This document shows, piece after piece, positions 50,432 to 59,814 of a DNA stretch of 64,000 nucleotides. The DNA is taken from NCBI GenBank assembly GCA_964567745.1, contig CAZMNY010000001.1:253101-317100 (forward strand), in the 5' to 3' direction. Under the pieces are notes generated by a model. It saw only the letters and a list, made by a program, of their open reading frames with translations. It ran no database searches and was not told the origin of the DNA. The number at the start of each line of letters is the position of its first letter. The first letter of the stretch is position 1. The position numbers and the translations under genes were made by a program. Origin of the DNA: CAZMNY01 sp964567745. Its GTDB lineage: Bacteria > Planctomycetota > Planctomycetia > Pirellulales > Pirellulaceae.

Positions 50432-51397
50432 ATGGAACTGCCAAGTCTGGCGTCGATTGAATCCGCGTCAAAACGAGTCTACGCCCACTTCAACCCCACG
50501 CCTCAATACTGCTGGCCTCAACTGTGCGAGCGGAGTGGAGCGGAGGTCTGGGTGAAGCACGAAAATTACACGCCCGTCGGCGCATTTAAAGTTCGCGGCG
50601 GAGTGATCTACATGGAACGACTCAAGTCGCTTGCGCCAAGCCTCGAAGGCATCATCACAGCGACAAGAGGGAACCACGGTCAATCGGTGGCCTACGCGGC
50701 CAAGTCGGTTGGGCTGAAAACGGTTGTCTGTGTCCCGCACGGCAATTCGATAGAGAAGAATCGAGGCATGCGGTTGCTCGGGGCCGAACTGATCGAACAC
50801 GGTCACGACTTTCAGGAGGCTCGCGAACACGGAGAGCGATTGGCGAGCGAACGCGGACTACATTGGATGCCGTCATTCCATGAGGATTTGATCCAGGGAG
50901 TCTCGAGCTACGCGCTCGAACTATTCCGCTCGACGCCAAACATCGATTCCGTCTACGTGCCGATCGGCCTCGGCTCCGGCATCTGCGCCACCGTGGCCGT
51001 ACGCGAGGCGCTCGGCTTGTCAACGAAGATTGTCGGAGTCGTTGCGAAGGCGGCGGACGCATACAAGCGGTCGTTCGAAAAAGGCGAGACAGTGGAGACC
51101 GATTCGGCCAACACGATCGCGGACGGCATGGCCTGTCGCGTACCAGAATCGGGCGCGGTCGAGATCATCAATCGCCACGTCGATCGGATCGTATCGCTTG
51201 ACGAACACGAAATTACCGACGCCATGCGAGCCTACTTCGTCGACACTCACAACGTGGCGGAACCTGCCGGCGCCGCGCCGCTCGCCGCGCTGTTGCAGGA
51301 AAGGGACCGCATGCAAGGCAAACGCGTGGGCTTGATCCTGACGGGCGCCAATGTCGACAGTTCTGTATTTGGCCCGGCGTTGCTAGGAATGGAATGA
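50432..51397 (+). CDS. PLP-dependent threonine/serine dehydratase-like enzyme
   Basis: A 321-residue protein from ATG 50432 (AGGAG 8 bases upstream). 'WVKHENYTPVGAFKVRGG' contains the PLP lysine (Lys near 51), 'ATRGNHGQSVAYAAK' binds phosphate and 'PIGLGSGICATVAV' is the glycine-rich loop. Fold type II PLP enzymes of this size lack a regulatory ACT domain and include biodegradative threonine dehydratases and 3-hydroxyaspartate/serine racemase-like enzymes; the exact substrate is not assignable. It follows the M81 peptidase by 21 bases, so amino acid release and deamination may be linked. Confidence 0.85.
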   Translation: MELPSLASIESASKRVYAHFNPTPQYCWPQLCERSGAEVWVKHENYTPVGAFKVRGGVIYMERLKSLAPSLEGIITATRGNHGQSVAYAAKSVGLKTVVCVPHGNSIEKNRGMRLLGAELIEHGHDFQEAREHGERLASERGLHWMPSFHEDLIQGVSSYALELFRSTPNIDSVYVPIGLGSGICATVAVREALGLSTKIVGVVAKAADAYKRSFEKGETVETDSANTIADGMACRVPESGAVEIINRHVDRIVSLDEHEITDAMRAYFVDTHNVAEPAGAAPLAALLQERDRMQGKRVGLILTGANVDSSVFGPALLGME

Positions 51398-51487
51398 CGC
51401 GAATATCGAATATCGAACAAGGAATGCTGAAGGCTGAAGAACTCGTGTGACGAACAATGCCTCGAGTTGCTGAGCGGGGAGGACAAC

Positions 51488-52204
51488 GTGAATAACGATG
51501 CGGAACAGTTTTTTAGCGAGTTGGGCGGCGGCTATGACGACGCCATCGAGCGGTGTGTGCCTCGCTACCAAGAAATGCTCGGCGCACTCATCACGTACGC
51601 TCCAGCCGGCACCGAACCGCGACGCATCCTTGAACTCGGATGTGGTACCGGGAACCTGTCAGCGCTGATTGTACGCAAATGGCCGCGAGCCGATTTGACT
51701 GTGGTCGATGTGTCAGCGGAGCTTCTCTCTCGTTGCCAACAGCGTTTGGAGTCGCTAGCGAGCCAGGCCGAGTTTCGCTGCCATGATTTTCGCTGCCTTG
51801 ATCTGCCTCAAGAGCACTTCGATCTCACTCTCTCGAGCATTGCCATTCATCATTTGACAAGCGAGGAAAAGCAGCGGCTATTCGGCGAGGTGTTTCGATC
51901 GACGCGGCCGGGCGGCAGCTTTTCCTTTGCGGATCAATTCGCAGGCTCGACGGACGAGATCTACAGGCTTCATATGCAGCAGTGGCGTGAGTTGGCGGAC
52001 AAGGCGGGCGCGACTGGCAACGAATGGTCGCAGTGGATGTCGCATCAAGAGCAGCACGATTTCCACGAGCCGATTGGCCGTCAACTCGACTGGCTGACGG
52101 CAAGCGGGTTTGAAAGCGTGGACTGCGTTTGGCGCCATTTGCTGTGGGCTATCGTGGTGGCCTACAAGCCGTCTACTACCAGACGATGTTCAGACCCAGC
52201 GTGA
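51488..52204 (+). CDS. Class I SAM-dependent methyltransferase
   Basis: A 238-residue protein from GTG 51488 (GGGGAGG 5 bases upstream; an in-frame ATG lies at 51467). 'ILELGCGTGNLSALIV' is SAM motif I, 'LTVVDVSAELLSRCQQR' carries the acidic motif II residue, and 'LTLSSIAIHHLTSEEKQRLF' and 'RPGGSFSFADQF' follow. The substrate is unknown. It starts 90 bases after the dehydratase and overlaps the convergent barrel gene by 29 bases. Confidence 0.85.
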   Translation: MNNDAEQFFSELGGGYDDAIERCVPRYQEMLGALITYAPAGTEPRRILELGCGTGNLSALIVRKWPRADLTVVDVSAELLSRCQQRLESLASQAEFRCHDFRCLDLPQEHFDLTLSSIAIHHLTSEEKQRLFGEVFRSTRPGGSFSFADQFAGSTDEIYRLHMQQWRELADKAGATGNEWSQWMSHQEQHDFHEPIGRQLDWLTASGFESVDCVWRHLLWAIVVAYKPSTTRRCSDPA

Positions 52205-53666
52205 GTCCTTGAGCCCAATAGTCGCTGTCGCGGAACGCGAACGCCGGCCGTAGCGGGCCAGTGATCGGATTGACCGGCGGCGGGAGCAATTCTGGATTGA
52301 CGTCCAAGTCAATTTGATCGCCCGGCCGAACAACGCGGCTCCAGTAAATAAACGTGTAGCCCGCAGAAATGCTGATATGTTGCGTGAGCTGTTTGGACAG
52401 CCTCGCTTCCAGCTCCGGGACCATGCCAAACACATTTCGTTGGTGCAAGCCAATGTTGCTGGTTTGCGCCAATAATCCGCCGACGCCGACACCGTTGTTG
52501 ATCGTCTGGCCGTCGATGCGGACCGACTGCTGAATGTCGCCGAGTGACATCCGGCCGGTAACGGCGAGCGTCCAATCTCGGTGGGCGGTCAGCCAATGCA
52601 CGCCGAGCTCGACTCCATTGAACTCGTTCATCGTGTCGAAGCGGTCGAAGATGTCGATGTCCGTCTCAGCATTGTCGTTGTTGAGGTCGACCGCGGTCAA
52701 GTCCTCGCGGATGAGCAAACCTTCACTCAGGCGAAAATAGCGATAGCCCAAACTGAAGTCGAAGTTGGTTGCGAAGCGAGAGTCGCCTGTATCTTGAATG
52801 TTGAGCACGCCTTGGTTGCTTCCGAGGCTGCATTTCCATCTCGCTGCGGCACCGACAAATGACGAGGTGAGGTCGACGGAAACTCGGCCTCGAAGGATCT
52901 CGCCCGTGCGAGTGCCCGAAACCAGTTCGGCGTCCTGCCTCGCTGGCGGAGCCGGGGCACCAACCCCGTCAAGCGGATTGATGTTAAAGAACGGCCGGCC
53001 AAGGAAGGGGAGCCCGTTGGAATCGGAACCGACACTGAACCCCAACCATTCTTGCTCGAGCCCGAAGTATTCGAGTTCCCAGCCGCCGCAGCCCCAACAA
53101 CCAACATCGCTGCCAACCCGAATGCGCGCACCGCCTCGCGTGTCTGCCATATAGTCTTGGTTGCCGAACAGAACTGTCGTGTTCGGCAGGATCAAGCCGG
53201 CCGCGTCTGGACCGGTCGAGACCAACGGCGGAACATACATGCCTTTCGCCCACCAATTCAGGTAATCGGCCTCGACGTAAAGATTACGAACCGGCAAGAG
53301 CTGATAATCGGCCCAGTATTCATCGTGGAATACTTCGTCCGGTTCGAGAAGCATCGCCGAGTCAGGTCCGAGCCCGTTGACAATATCGAAGTTGGCCAAA
53401 GCGCCAGTGGAGGAGGGCGACGACGCAAGTCGAAGCGCTGATTGATCGACGTCGGTCGTCTGCTGATTGACAAAGCCAAACTGGGGCGGAGGAGGAGGGG
53501 CGTCCAGGTCAAAGTCCCCGCTCAATCCCAATTCGCTATCCGGCGCGCTGGGCGGAGGCGAATCGTCACTGTTCTCCGAGACCGACAGCGCTTGGCCGTA
53601 CGCTGAGCTGGCAGCGATAAGAACGGCCCCGATGAAAGCAAAACGAACTACCTTGCGAAAGATCAT
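52176..53666 (-). CDS. BBP7 family outer-membrane beta-barrel protein
   Basis: A 496-residue protein with a signal peptide (1-25, ending SSAYGQ). After a Pro-rich stretch come BBP7-type strands: 'YVEADYLNWWAKGMYVPPLV', 'GVELGVHWLTAHRDWTLAVT' and near the end 'GYTFIYWSRVVRPGDQIDLD', a motif typical of this planctomycete family. Predicted role is a surface barrel with extracellular loops; function unknown. It shares architecture with the two other barrels in the window but is the most typical. Confidence 0.85.
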   Translation of the reverse strand: MIFRKVVRFAFIGAVLIAASSAYGQALSVSENSDDSPPPSAPDSELGLSGDFDLDAPPPPPQFGFVNQQTTDVDQSALRLASSPSSTGALANFDIVNGLGPDSAMLLEPDEVFHDEYWADYQLLPVRNLYVEADYLNWWAKGMYVPPLVSTGPDAAGLILPNTTVLFGNQDYMADTRGGARIRVGSDVGCWGCGGWELEYFGLEQEWLGFSVGSDSNGLPFLGRPFFNINPLDGVGAPAPPARQDAELVSGTRTGEILRGRVSVDLTSSFVGAAARWKCSLGSNQGVLNIQDTGDSRFATNFDFSLGYRYFRLSEGLLIREDLTAVDLNNDNAETDIDIFDRFDTMNEFNGVELGVHWLTAHRDWTLAVTGRMSLGDIQQSVRIDGQTINNGVGVGGLLAQTSNIGLHQRNVFGMVPELEARLSKQLTQHISISAGYTFIYWSRVVRPGDQIDLDVNPELLPPPVNPITGPLRPAFAFRDSDYWAQGLTLGLNIVW

Positions 53667-54048
53667 AGTGCATCGATGGTTGAACTAAGAAGAGAAATGC
53701 GGCGACGCTTGTAGTGGAATTTTGCAGTTCAAGTCAATGCCAGTTTCTCGCCCCTTTTGGGTGTCAACTCGCCCTTTTCACGTTCCTGACGGGAAACCTC
53801 AGTGCTGCCCGAACACAATGCCAGATTGGCCTGTCCCATCGTATGGCGTAACCGTATGACTCAATCGTGTGGCGCAATCATGTCGCCGAAAGGCAGTCAT
53901 GCGACTAATGCAATCTAGCCGCCTGAGCTCTAGGCGAGCTCAGCGACGGTGTCTTGCAGCGATCCGCTGTTGGGGCCTTGTTCGAGATGACGGCGGGCCG
54001 TCAAATGGCGTTTTGCGGTTTTGATTTACAAGATGGTAGGAGAGAGTT
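53667..54048. other. Intergenic region upstream of proS
   Basis: About 380 bases without a supported gene. A hairpin with an 8-bp stem, ctgagctc / gagctcag, lies at 53923-53943, but no T run follows. Repeats of tatgactcaat-like sequence occur around 53840-53890. Confidence 0.4.
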
Positions 54049-55563
54049 GTGGCGAAAAAGCCCAAGAATGCGATCAGTCCGACTCGCGTTGAGGATTATC
54101 CGGAGTGGTTTCAGCAGGTTATCCGGGCGGCGGATTTGGCCGAGGTGTCGCCGGTGCGCGGCTGCATGGTGATCAAGCCGTGGGGTTGGTCGATCTGGGA
54201 AAACATGCAAGCGGTGCTCGACCGCATGTTTAAGGAAACGGGCCACGAGAACGCCTATTTTCCGCTGTTTATCCCGGTGAGTTTTTTGGAGAAAGAAGCA
54301 GAGCACGTCGACGGCTTCGCCAAGGAATGCGCGGTCGTTACCCACCACCGCTTGGAGCCGGGCGGCGATGGCAAACTTGTCCCGGCCGGCCCGCTCGAAG
54401 AACCGCTGATCGTGCGGCCGACGAGTGAAACGATCATCGGTGCTATGTTTTCCAAATGGGTGCAGTCGTATCGCGACTTGCCGATTCTCATTAACCAGTG
54501 GGCGAACGTCGTCCGATGGGAAATGCGGACACGGATGTTTCTCCGCACGACAGAGTTCCTCTGGCAAGAGGGGCACACCGTGCATGCGACTTCCGAGGAA
54601 GCCCTCGAGGAGACTCGGCAAATGCTCGACACCTACGCTGAGTTTGCCGAGCAGTACATGGCGATGCCGGTGATCCGCGGAGAGAAAACCGATGGCGAGC
54701 GTTTCCCCGGCGCCGTCTCGACCCTCTCCATCGAAGCCATGATGCAAGACCGAAAAGCTTTGCAAGCCGGTACGTCTCATTTCCTCGGGCAAAATTTCGC
54801 ACGGGCTCAGGAGATCACATTCCAAGATCAGAATGGCAAGGAAGTCTTGGCCTGGACGACGTCTTGGGGCGTCTCGACGCGCCTGGTCGGGGCGCTGATC
54901 ATGAGCCACAGCGATGACGACGGACTTGTCATTCCGCCGAAGCTCGCTCCGAAGCACATTGTGCTCTTGCCAATTTATCGATCCGACGATGAACGCGCCG
55001 ATGTGTTGGCCTACGTTGAGTCGCTGAAGAAAGAGCTTGAGGCAGTCGATTTTGCGGACGGCAAAGTCCGCGTCTTCGTGGACGACCGAGATCTTCGCGG
55101 CGGCGAAAAGAACTGGCAACACATCAAGCGAGGCGTGCCGCTTCGAGCGGAAGTGGGCCCGCGCGATATGGCCAACAACAGCGTCTTCTTGGCGCGACGC
55201 GACACCGGTGAGAAGACCGGCACGCCGCGAGACGAGCTCGTCGCCAACATCGCCTCGCTGCTCGGCGAAATCCAAGACGGCCTGTTCAATCGAGCCAAGA
55301 GCTATCGCGAAGAACACACGCGGACCATTGAAACGGTCGATGAGTTTCGTGAGTTCTTTACTCCCAAGAACGCCAAGTCGCCCGAAATCCACGGCGGCTT
55401 CGCGTCTTGCTATTACGTCGAGTCGCCCGAAGTGCATGCGTTGCTCAAGAGACTTAAGGTGACCATCCGCTGTATCCCGATGGAGAACCTCGAGGATTCC
55501 GGAACGTGTATCTTTACCGGAAGCGATGGCGCGCGAAGAGCGATCTTCGCCAAAGCGTATTGA
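54049..55563 (+). CDS. proS: Prolyl-tRNA synthetase, archaeal/eukaryote-like type
   Basis: A 504-residue protein from GTG 54049 (AGGAG upstream). 'GCMVIKPWGWSIWENMQAVL' begins the class II core, 'LIVRPTSETIIGAMFSKW' and 'RTRMFLRTTEFLWQEGHTVH' are motif 2-region sequences, and the last residues '...GARRAIFAKAY' end in the C-terminal tyrosine typical of the archaeal/eukaryotic ProRS class. It lacks the bacterial insertion domain, so length and end match that class. It charges tRNA-Pro in the cytoplasm. Confidence 0.94.
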   Translation: MAKKPKNAISPTRVEDYPEWFQQVIRAADLAEVSPVRGCMVIKPWGWSIWENMQAVLDRMFKETGHENAYFPLFIPVSFLEKEAEHVDGFAKECAVVTHHRLEPGGDGKLVPAGPLEEPLIVRPTSETIIGAMFSKWVQSYRDLPILINQWANVVRWEMRTRMFLRTTEFLWQEGHTVHATSEEALEETRQMLDTYAEFAEQYMAMPVIRGEKTDGERFPGAVSTLSIEAMMQDRKALQAGTSHFLGQNFARAQEITFQDQNGKEVLAWTTSWGVSTRLVGALIMSHSDDDGLVIPPKLAPKHIVLLPIYRSDDERADVLAYVESLKKELEAVDFADGKVRVFVDDRDLRGGEKNWQHIKRGVPLRAEVGPRDMANNSVFLARRDTGEKTGTPRDELVANIASLLGEIQDGLFNRAKSYREEHTRTIETVDEFREFFTPKNAKSPEIHGGFASCYYVESPEVHALLKRLKVTIRCIPMENLEDSGTCIFTGSDGARRAIFAKAY

Positions 55564-55613
55564 CCCTGCTCATCACTGCGAGTCGACAGTCGGCACATTA
55601 GGAGCGGAACGTC

Positions 55614-56153
55614 GTGGGTGAGATCGTCGATCCTCTACAAGCGGTTCTGATCGTGGGAGCGCTCGGTCACGACGACGCGCTCGTATGGGCTCGTGATACG
55701 GTCGAATCGCGGTGGGGGGAGATTTGCCTTGTCTCGCCTCGATTCGATTTTGACTTCACAACCTACTACGAAGCGGAGATGGGCAAGGACCTGAAGAAAC
55801 AGTTCTTCGCGCTGGACGCCCCTTACGACCCGGGCGACACAGCTCGGCTCAAGATTCAAACCAACGAATGGGAATCTGAGTACGCTCAGCTTTCCGAGAC
55901 AGACGTCCCTCGGCCGCTAAACCTCGACCCCGGCTACGTGACCGAGGCGAAACTCATCCTCTCGACGACCAAGGATCGCGATCACCGGATCTACTTGAGC
56001 GACGGCATCTACGCCGAGTGCACGTTGTATTTCAACCGCGGCCAATGGAGGGATCGGCCGTGGACCTATCCGGATTATCAGCAGGAGTCGTACCAGGCGT
56101 TTTTCTCGCAATGCCGTCAACTTCTGCGCGGGCGGATCAACGCAAGTCGATAG
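55614..56153 (+). CDS. DUF4416 family protein
   Basis: A 179-residue protein starting at GTG 55614 (AGGAG 10 bases upstream), 50 bases after proS. 'FTTYYEAEMGKDLKKQFFAL', 'PGYVTEAKLILSTTKDRDHR' and 'IYLSDGIYAECTLYFNRGQW' match the DUF4416 family, small cytoplasmic proteins often near amino-acyl-tRNA genes or in planctomycetes and deltaproteobacteria. Function unknown. Confidence 0.85.
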   Translation: MGEIVDPLQAVLIVGALGHDDALVWARDTVESRWGEICLVSPRFDFDFTTYYEAEMGKDLKKQFFALDAPYDPGDTARLKIQTNEWESEYAQLSETDVPRPLNLDPGYVTEAKLILSTTKDRDHRIYLSDGIYAECTLYFNRGQWRDRPWTYPDYQQESYQAFFSQCRQLLRGRINASR

Positions 56154-56312
56154 AGGCTTGAATTCGAGCTGGCGTTGCCGAATCGTTCGCGCAACAGCGT
56201 TTGTCGAGTATCGTGGATGCAAAAGAACGTCCCTTCTCGGCGGGAATTGGATCTCGCTGTTTCCCGCGCCGCCCGCTTTCCGGGCATCCTCGAAATTGAC
56301 GAACCGAGCCCG

Positions 56313-57446
56313 ATGCAACCACTCGCCGGCGGTGCGCTAATGCTGTTCGCCGTGCTGCCAGCCCTTCTGGTCGCGTGGGCGTTTGCTTTTGTCGTCCGCA
56401 GAAACGCGCGGCGCTGGGGCCTGGTCGACGAGCCTGATGCTCGAAAGGCTCACGGCGCACCGGTTCCTCTGGGTGGCGGAGTTGCGATTTGGCTAGGCGT
56501 CGTGGCCACGTTCGGCATGGCCCATCTCGGTTTGCTGATGGCCTCGTCAAGCGAACTTGTCGCCGCTTGGATTCCATCTTTTGCCCAAGGCCATCTCTGC
56601 GGTCTGCGAGAAAAGTCGCTCGATTTATGGGTGCTGTTGGCTTGCGGCACGGTACTGATGTTGTTGGGGCTTTGGGACGACCGCAAGGGCGTTCACTGGG
56701 CGTGGCGTTTGGGAGTCGAAGTGGCTGTTGCTGCGTTCTGCGTCTACTGGCAGGGCACACGGCTGACCATCTTTATCGAGCTGCCGATCATTACCTGGGC
56801 GCTTTCGGTCTTATGGATCGTAGCGCTTATCAATTCATTCAATATGCTCGACAACATGGACGGCGCTTCGGGAGGTGTCGCGTGCATCATCTCCCTGACG
56901 CTATCGCTGTTCCTGCTGTTCCCGCCGTTGAGTTCGAAAATGGAGCCCCAGTTGTTCGTTGCCGGTTTTCTCATGGTGCTGGCAGGCGCTCTTCTCGGAT
57001 TCTTGATCCACAACCGACCGCCCGCTCGCTTGTTCATGGGCGACGCCGGTGCCTATTTCATCGGATTTTACATCGCAGTCGCAACATTGTTGGCGACGTA
57101 TACGAGTTATCGGTCGCCGACGCCTCACGCCGTCTTGGCGCCGATTTGCGCGTCGGCCGTGCCGCTCTATGATATGGTCACAGTGCTGTGGATTCGGATC
57201 CGAGCCGGGGAGAGTCCGGTCAAGGCGGACCGAAATCACTTCTCGCATCGATTGGTCGACTTGGGACTCACTAAGACTCAAGCCGTGCTCACGCTCTATT
57301 TGACAACGGCGACGTGCGGTCTGGCCGCCCTGTTATTGCATCGAGTCGATTTGACTGGAGCTGTGATTGTGGTTGGCGTCGTGGTTTGCTCATTGTCAGT
57401 GATCAATATTTTGGAGACGACTGCGCGTCGCAAGATCAAGCCATGA
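56313..57446 (+). CDS. Undecaprenyl-phosphate GlcNAc/sugar-1-phosphate transferase (MraY/WecA family)
   Basis: A 377-residue membrane protein. 'DEPDARKAHGAPVPLGGGVA', 'NSFNMLDNMDGASGGVACII' (catalytic Asp pair), 'ARLFMGDAGAYFIGFYIAVA' and 'VKADRNHFSHRLVDLGL' are the polyprenyl-phosphate sugar-1-phosphate transferase motifs, closer to WecA than MraY. It starts synthesis of a surface glycan at the inner membrane. The start at 56313 is my choice; 56341 is also possible and the frame reaches back to 56175. It overlaps the O-antigen ligase start by ATGA. Confidence 0.88.
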   Translation: MQPLAGGALMLFAVLPALLVAWAFAFVVRRNARRWGLVDEPDARKAHGAPVPLGGGVAIWLGVVATFGMAHLGLLMASSSELVAAWIPSFAQGHLCGLREKSLDLWVLLACGTVLMLLGLWDDRKGVHWAWRLGVEVAVAAFCVYWQGTRLTIFIELPIITWALSVLWIVALINSFNMLDNMDGASGGVACIISLTLSLFLLFPPLSSKMEPQLFVAGFLMVLAGALLGFLIHNRPPARLFMGDAGAYFIGFYIAVATLLATYTSYRSPTPHAVLAPICASAVPLYDMVTVLWIRIRAGESPVKADRNHFSHRLVDLGLTKTQAVLTLYLTTATCGLAALLLHRVDLTGAVIVVGVVVCSLSVINILETTARRKIKP

Positions 57447-59743
57447 GCGCCAAAAGGAAACGCAAGAGCGAGTCGCGCCAACCGAATCGAACGGACTCGC
57501 CGGAACCTTCACCCGCGCAGCCGAGCGTCGCTCAAGCCGACATGTTTCAGTTCGCTTGCCTTCTGGGAACCGGCGCGCTGCTCGTAGCCACGCCTTTGCT
57601 GCCAGGTGAGGCTGCGGCCGATGCGGGATCAGGTAATGTGCTCGCATCCGGTTGGCTCGTCGTCACGGCCGGTTGGTTGGCGATGTTCGCGCTGAATCCG
57701 ACGACTCGCATGCGGACCAGCCCCGCGCTGATCGCCGTTTTGGGATTCGCGATCTGGGTGGTCATCGACCTGGCATTCAAGTTCGGCTCGATTCACGCGC
57801 GACCAGCCGCCAACGTGACTCTTGTCTACGTCGGTGCCGCCGCATGCATCTTCTCGCTCGTACAGTTGCTCCAGAACGAGCGGGTGCGAAACGGAATCTT
57901 GGCGCTATTGATTGTCCTCGCAGCCGGGCTCTCCGCTCACGGATTTTACCAGTACTTTGTGTCGTCTCCGAAAATGGCGAGCGACTACTTTGAGCTCGAC
58001 GAATCTCAAAAACAGCGCGAACTGATGAGCCTCAATCTCGATCCCAATCCGGGCTCAGCAGATCGGCAACACTTTGAGGACCGCCTCGAGAGCACGGAAC
58101 CTACGGCCACATTCGCTCTGGGAAATTCATTGGCGGGATTTCTAGCGCCCGTCATCGTGCTCATCATCGCATCCTTGTTCACTGAAGCGACAGGCCAGCG
58201 CCGTTGGTCGTTGCTCGCCCCACTTAGCGTGTTCCTCGTTGCGTGCCTGATTTGCTTGATGCTTACCAAGAGCCGAACCGCATACTTGGCGACAATGGCC
58301 GGAGTAGCGGCATTGATTTTTGCAGCGGGCGCTAAAATCGTAGACCGCCGCTGGCTTGCGATGGGCGGAGCGGCAATCATCGTCATCGGCGCTCTGATCA
58401 TGCTGGGAGTCCTTGTCGGCGGTATCGACATTGAAGTCCTCAGCGAAACTCTAAAGTCGTTCAGTTATCGCGTCGAATATTGGCGAGCCACGCTGAGCAT
58501 GATTGGCGACTCACCAATCTTTGGTTGCGGACCGGGGCAGTTTCAACCGGCGTATACGGAGTACAAGTTGCCGCAAGCGAGTGAAACGGTCGCCGACCCT
58601 CACAATTTCATCTTGGAAGTTGCCGCGACGACAGGTATTCCCGGATTGCTGATGTTGTTGGCCGCGGTCGGCTTCCACGTCAGAACGGCAATGCGATCGG
58701 CCAGCGCAGAAAGCGACACGGCGCCGGTCGACGGGCAATCGCCCGAGTCGCCTACCGAAAGCGCGCTACCGCGTTGGTCCGTGGTCGCGTTGGCGATTGG
58801 AGCTGTACCCGGAGTCATACTCGCGCTGGGTGCCGGGGCCATGGTCGACCATATCCCGAACACTTGGGGACTCGTCTTTGTCATGGGCGCTCTCGTTCTC
58901 GGCTTTCCCTTGTGGTGGTTTGGCGTTGAGCTGCCCAAGAACGCCGTGGTCGCAGCATTGATTACCTGGTCGATCAACTTGCTGGCCGCGGGCGGATTCA
59001 GTTTCCCGGGCGTCGCCATCGTCGGCTGGGCACTGTTTTCGACTCTCATTTCGCAAGCGGCCACCCAAAGTTGGGAGCCGCGCCAAGGGTTCCGTTTGGC
59101 TCTGCTCATGTCGGTTGCTGCGATCGTCTTGGTCGCGATGCAGTACGGAACACGACCCCTGCAGGCCGGACTTGCCCTGTCGAACCCATTGATCTCCAAC
59201 AGCTTCAAGGACGCCAAGCGGATCGGCGACGAGGCGGCTCGGAACGATCCGCTGTGGTCGGAACCGTGGCGGCACTTGGCCGCGATATACCATCAGCGTT
59301 GGGTTCAGTCCGGCAATGCGACCGACCGAACACGCTATGAGAACGCCGAATCGAAACTGCTCGATCTCGATCCTCAATCCTGGATCCGTCGTCGACAGGT
59401 CGCCGATTGGCGGCTCAATGCCTGGCGTATGCGTGGCGACAAATCCGACTTGGAGGCGGCCATCGAGGCGCTTCGACAAGCGGTCGAGCGATTCCCGAAT
59501 AGCATTGAGCTTCGCGCGCAATTGGCCTGGTGCTACATGCTGTCGGGCGATCAGGACGGGGCGGTTAAGGAAGCTAAAATCGCCGTGTCTATCGACAGCC
59601 AACACCCTCACAAAGAAAACAAACTCGCCAATCTGAAAATATTCGACCCAGGCCCGAGCCCCTTCGTTCAGGGGCAGCCTGGACCTCCAAGTCATACCGG
59701 CGCCGAACCAACGATGGAGCAGATTCGTACGGCCAATGATTGA
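57443..59743 (+). CDS. O-antigen ligase-like membrane protein with TPR tail
   Basis: A 766-residue protein starting in the ATGA overlap at 57443. A basic cytoplasmic N terminus (KRKRKSESRQ) precedes about 12 hydrophobic segments. The large periplasmic loop holds 'GCGPGQFQPAYTEYKLP' and 'DPHNFILEVAATTGIPGLLM', characteristic of the WaaL/O-antigen ligase (Wzy_C) fold. TPR-like helices make up the last 150 residues. Together with the upstream transferase it would build and attach or polymerise a surface polysaccharide. Confidence 0.85.
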   Translation: MSAKRKRKSESRQPNRTDSPEPSPAQPSVAQADMFQFACLLGTGALLVATPLLPGEAAADAGSGNVLASGWLVVTAGWLAMFALNPTTRMRTSPALIAVLGFAIWVVIDLAFKFGSIHARPAANVTLVYVGAAACIFSLVQLLQNERVRNGILALLIVLAAGLSAHGFYQYFVSSPKMASDYFELDESQKQRELMSLNLDPNPGSADRQHFEDRLESTEPTATFALGNSLAGFLAPVIVLIIASLFTEATGQRRWSLLAPLSVFLVACLICLMLTKSRTAYLATMAGVAALIFAAGAKIVDRRWLAMGGAAIIVIGALIMLGVLVGGIDIEVLSETLKSFSYRVEYWRATLSMIGDSPIFGCGPGQFQPAYTEYKLPQASETVADPHNFILEVAATTGIPGLLMLLAAVGFHVRTAMRSASAESDTAPVDGQSPESPTESALPRWSVVALAIGAVPGVILALGAGAMVDHIPNTWGLVFVMGALVLGFPLWWFGVELPKNAVVAALITWSINLLAAGGFSFPGVAIVGWALFSTLISQAATQSWEPRQGFRLALLMSVAAIVLVAMQYGTRPLQAGLALSNPLISNSFKDAKRIGDEAARNDPLWSEPWRHLAAIYHQRWVQSGNATDRTRYENAESKLLDLDPQSWIRRRQVADWRLNAWRMRGDKSDLEAAIEALRQAVERFPNSIELRAQLAWCYMLSGDQDGAVKEAKIAVSIDSQHPHKENKLANLKIFDPGPSPFVQGQPGPPSHTGAEPTMEQIRTAND

Positions 59744-59814
59744 GCGAGAATGAGCAAATGAACGGTCCTCTGAATGTTGTAAAATGAGGCGTTACAGGTC
59801 ACCGAGGCACACCA

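Noticed and set aside
54001..55437. A 478-codon open frame on the minus strand across proS
   Set aside because: It is antisense to a complete aminoacyl-tRNA synthetase and is Arg/His-rich, as shadow frames are.
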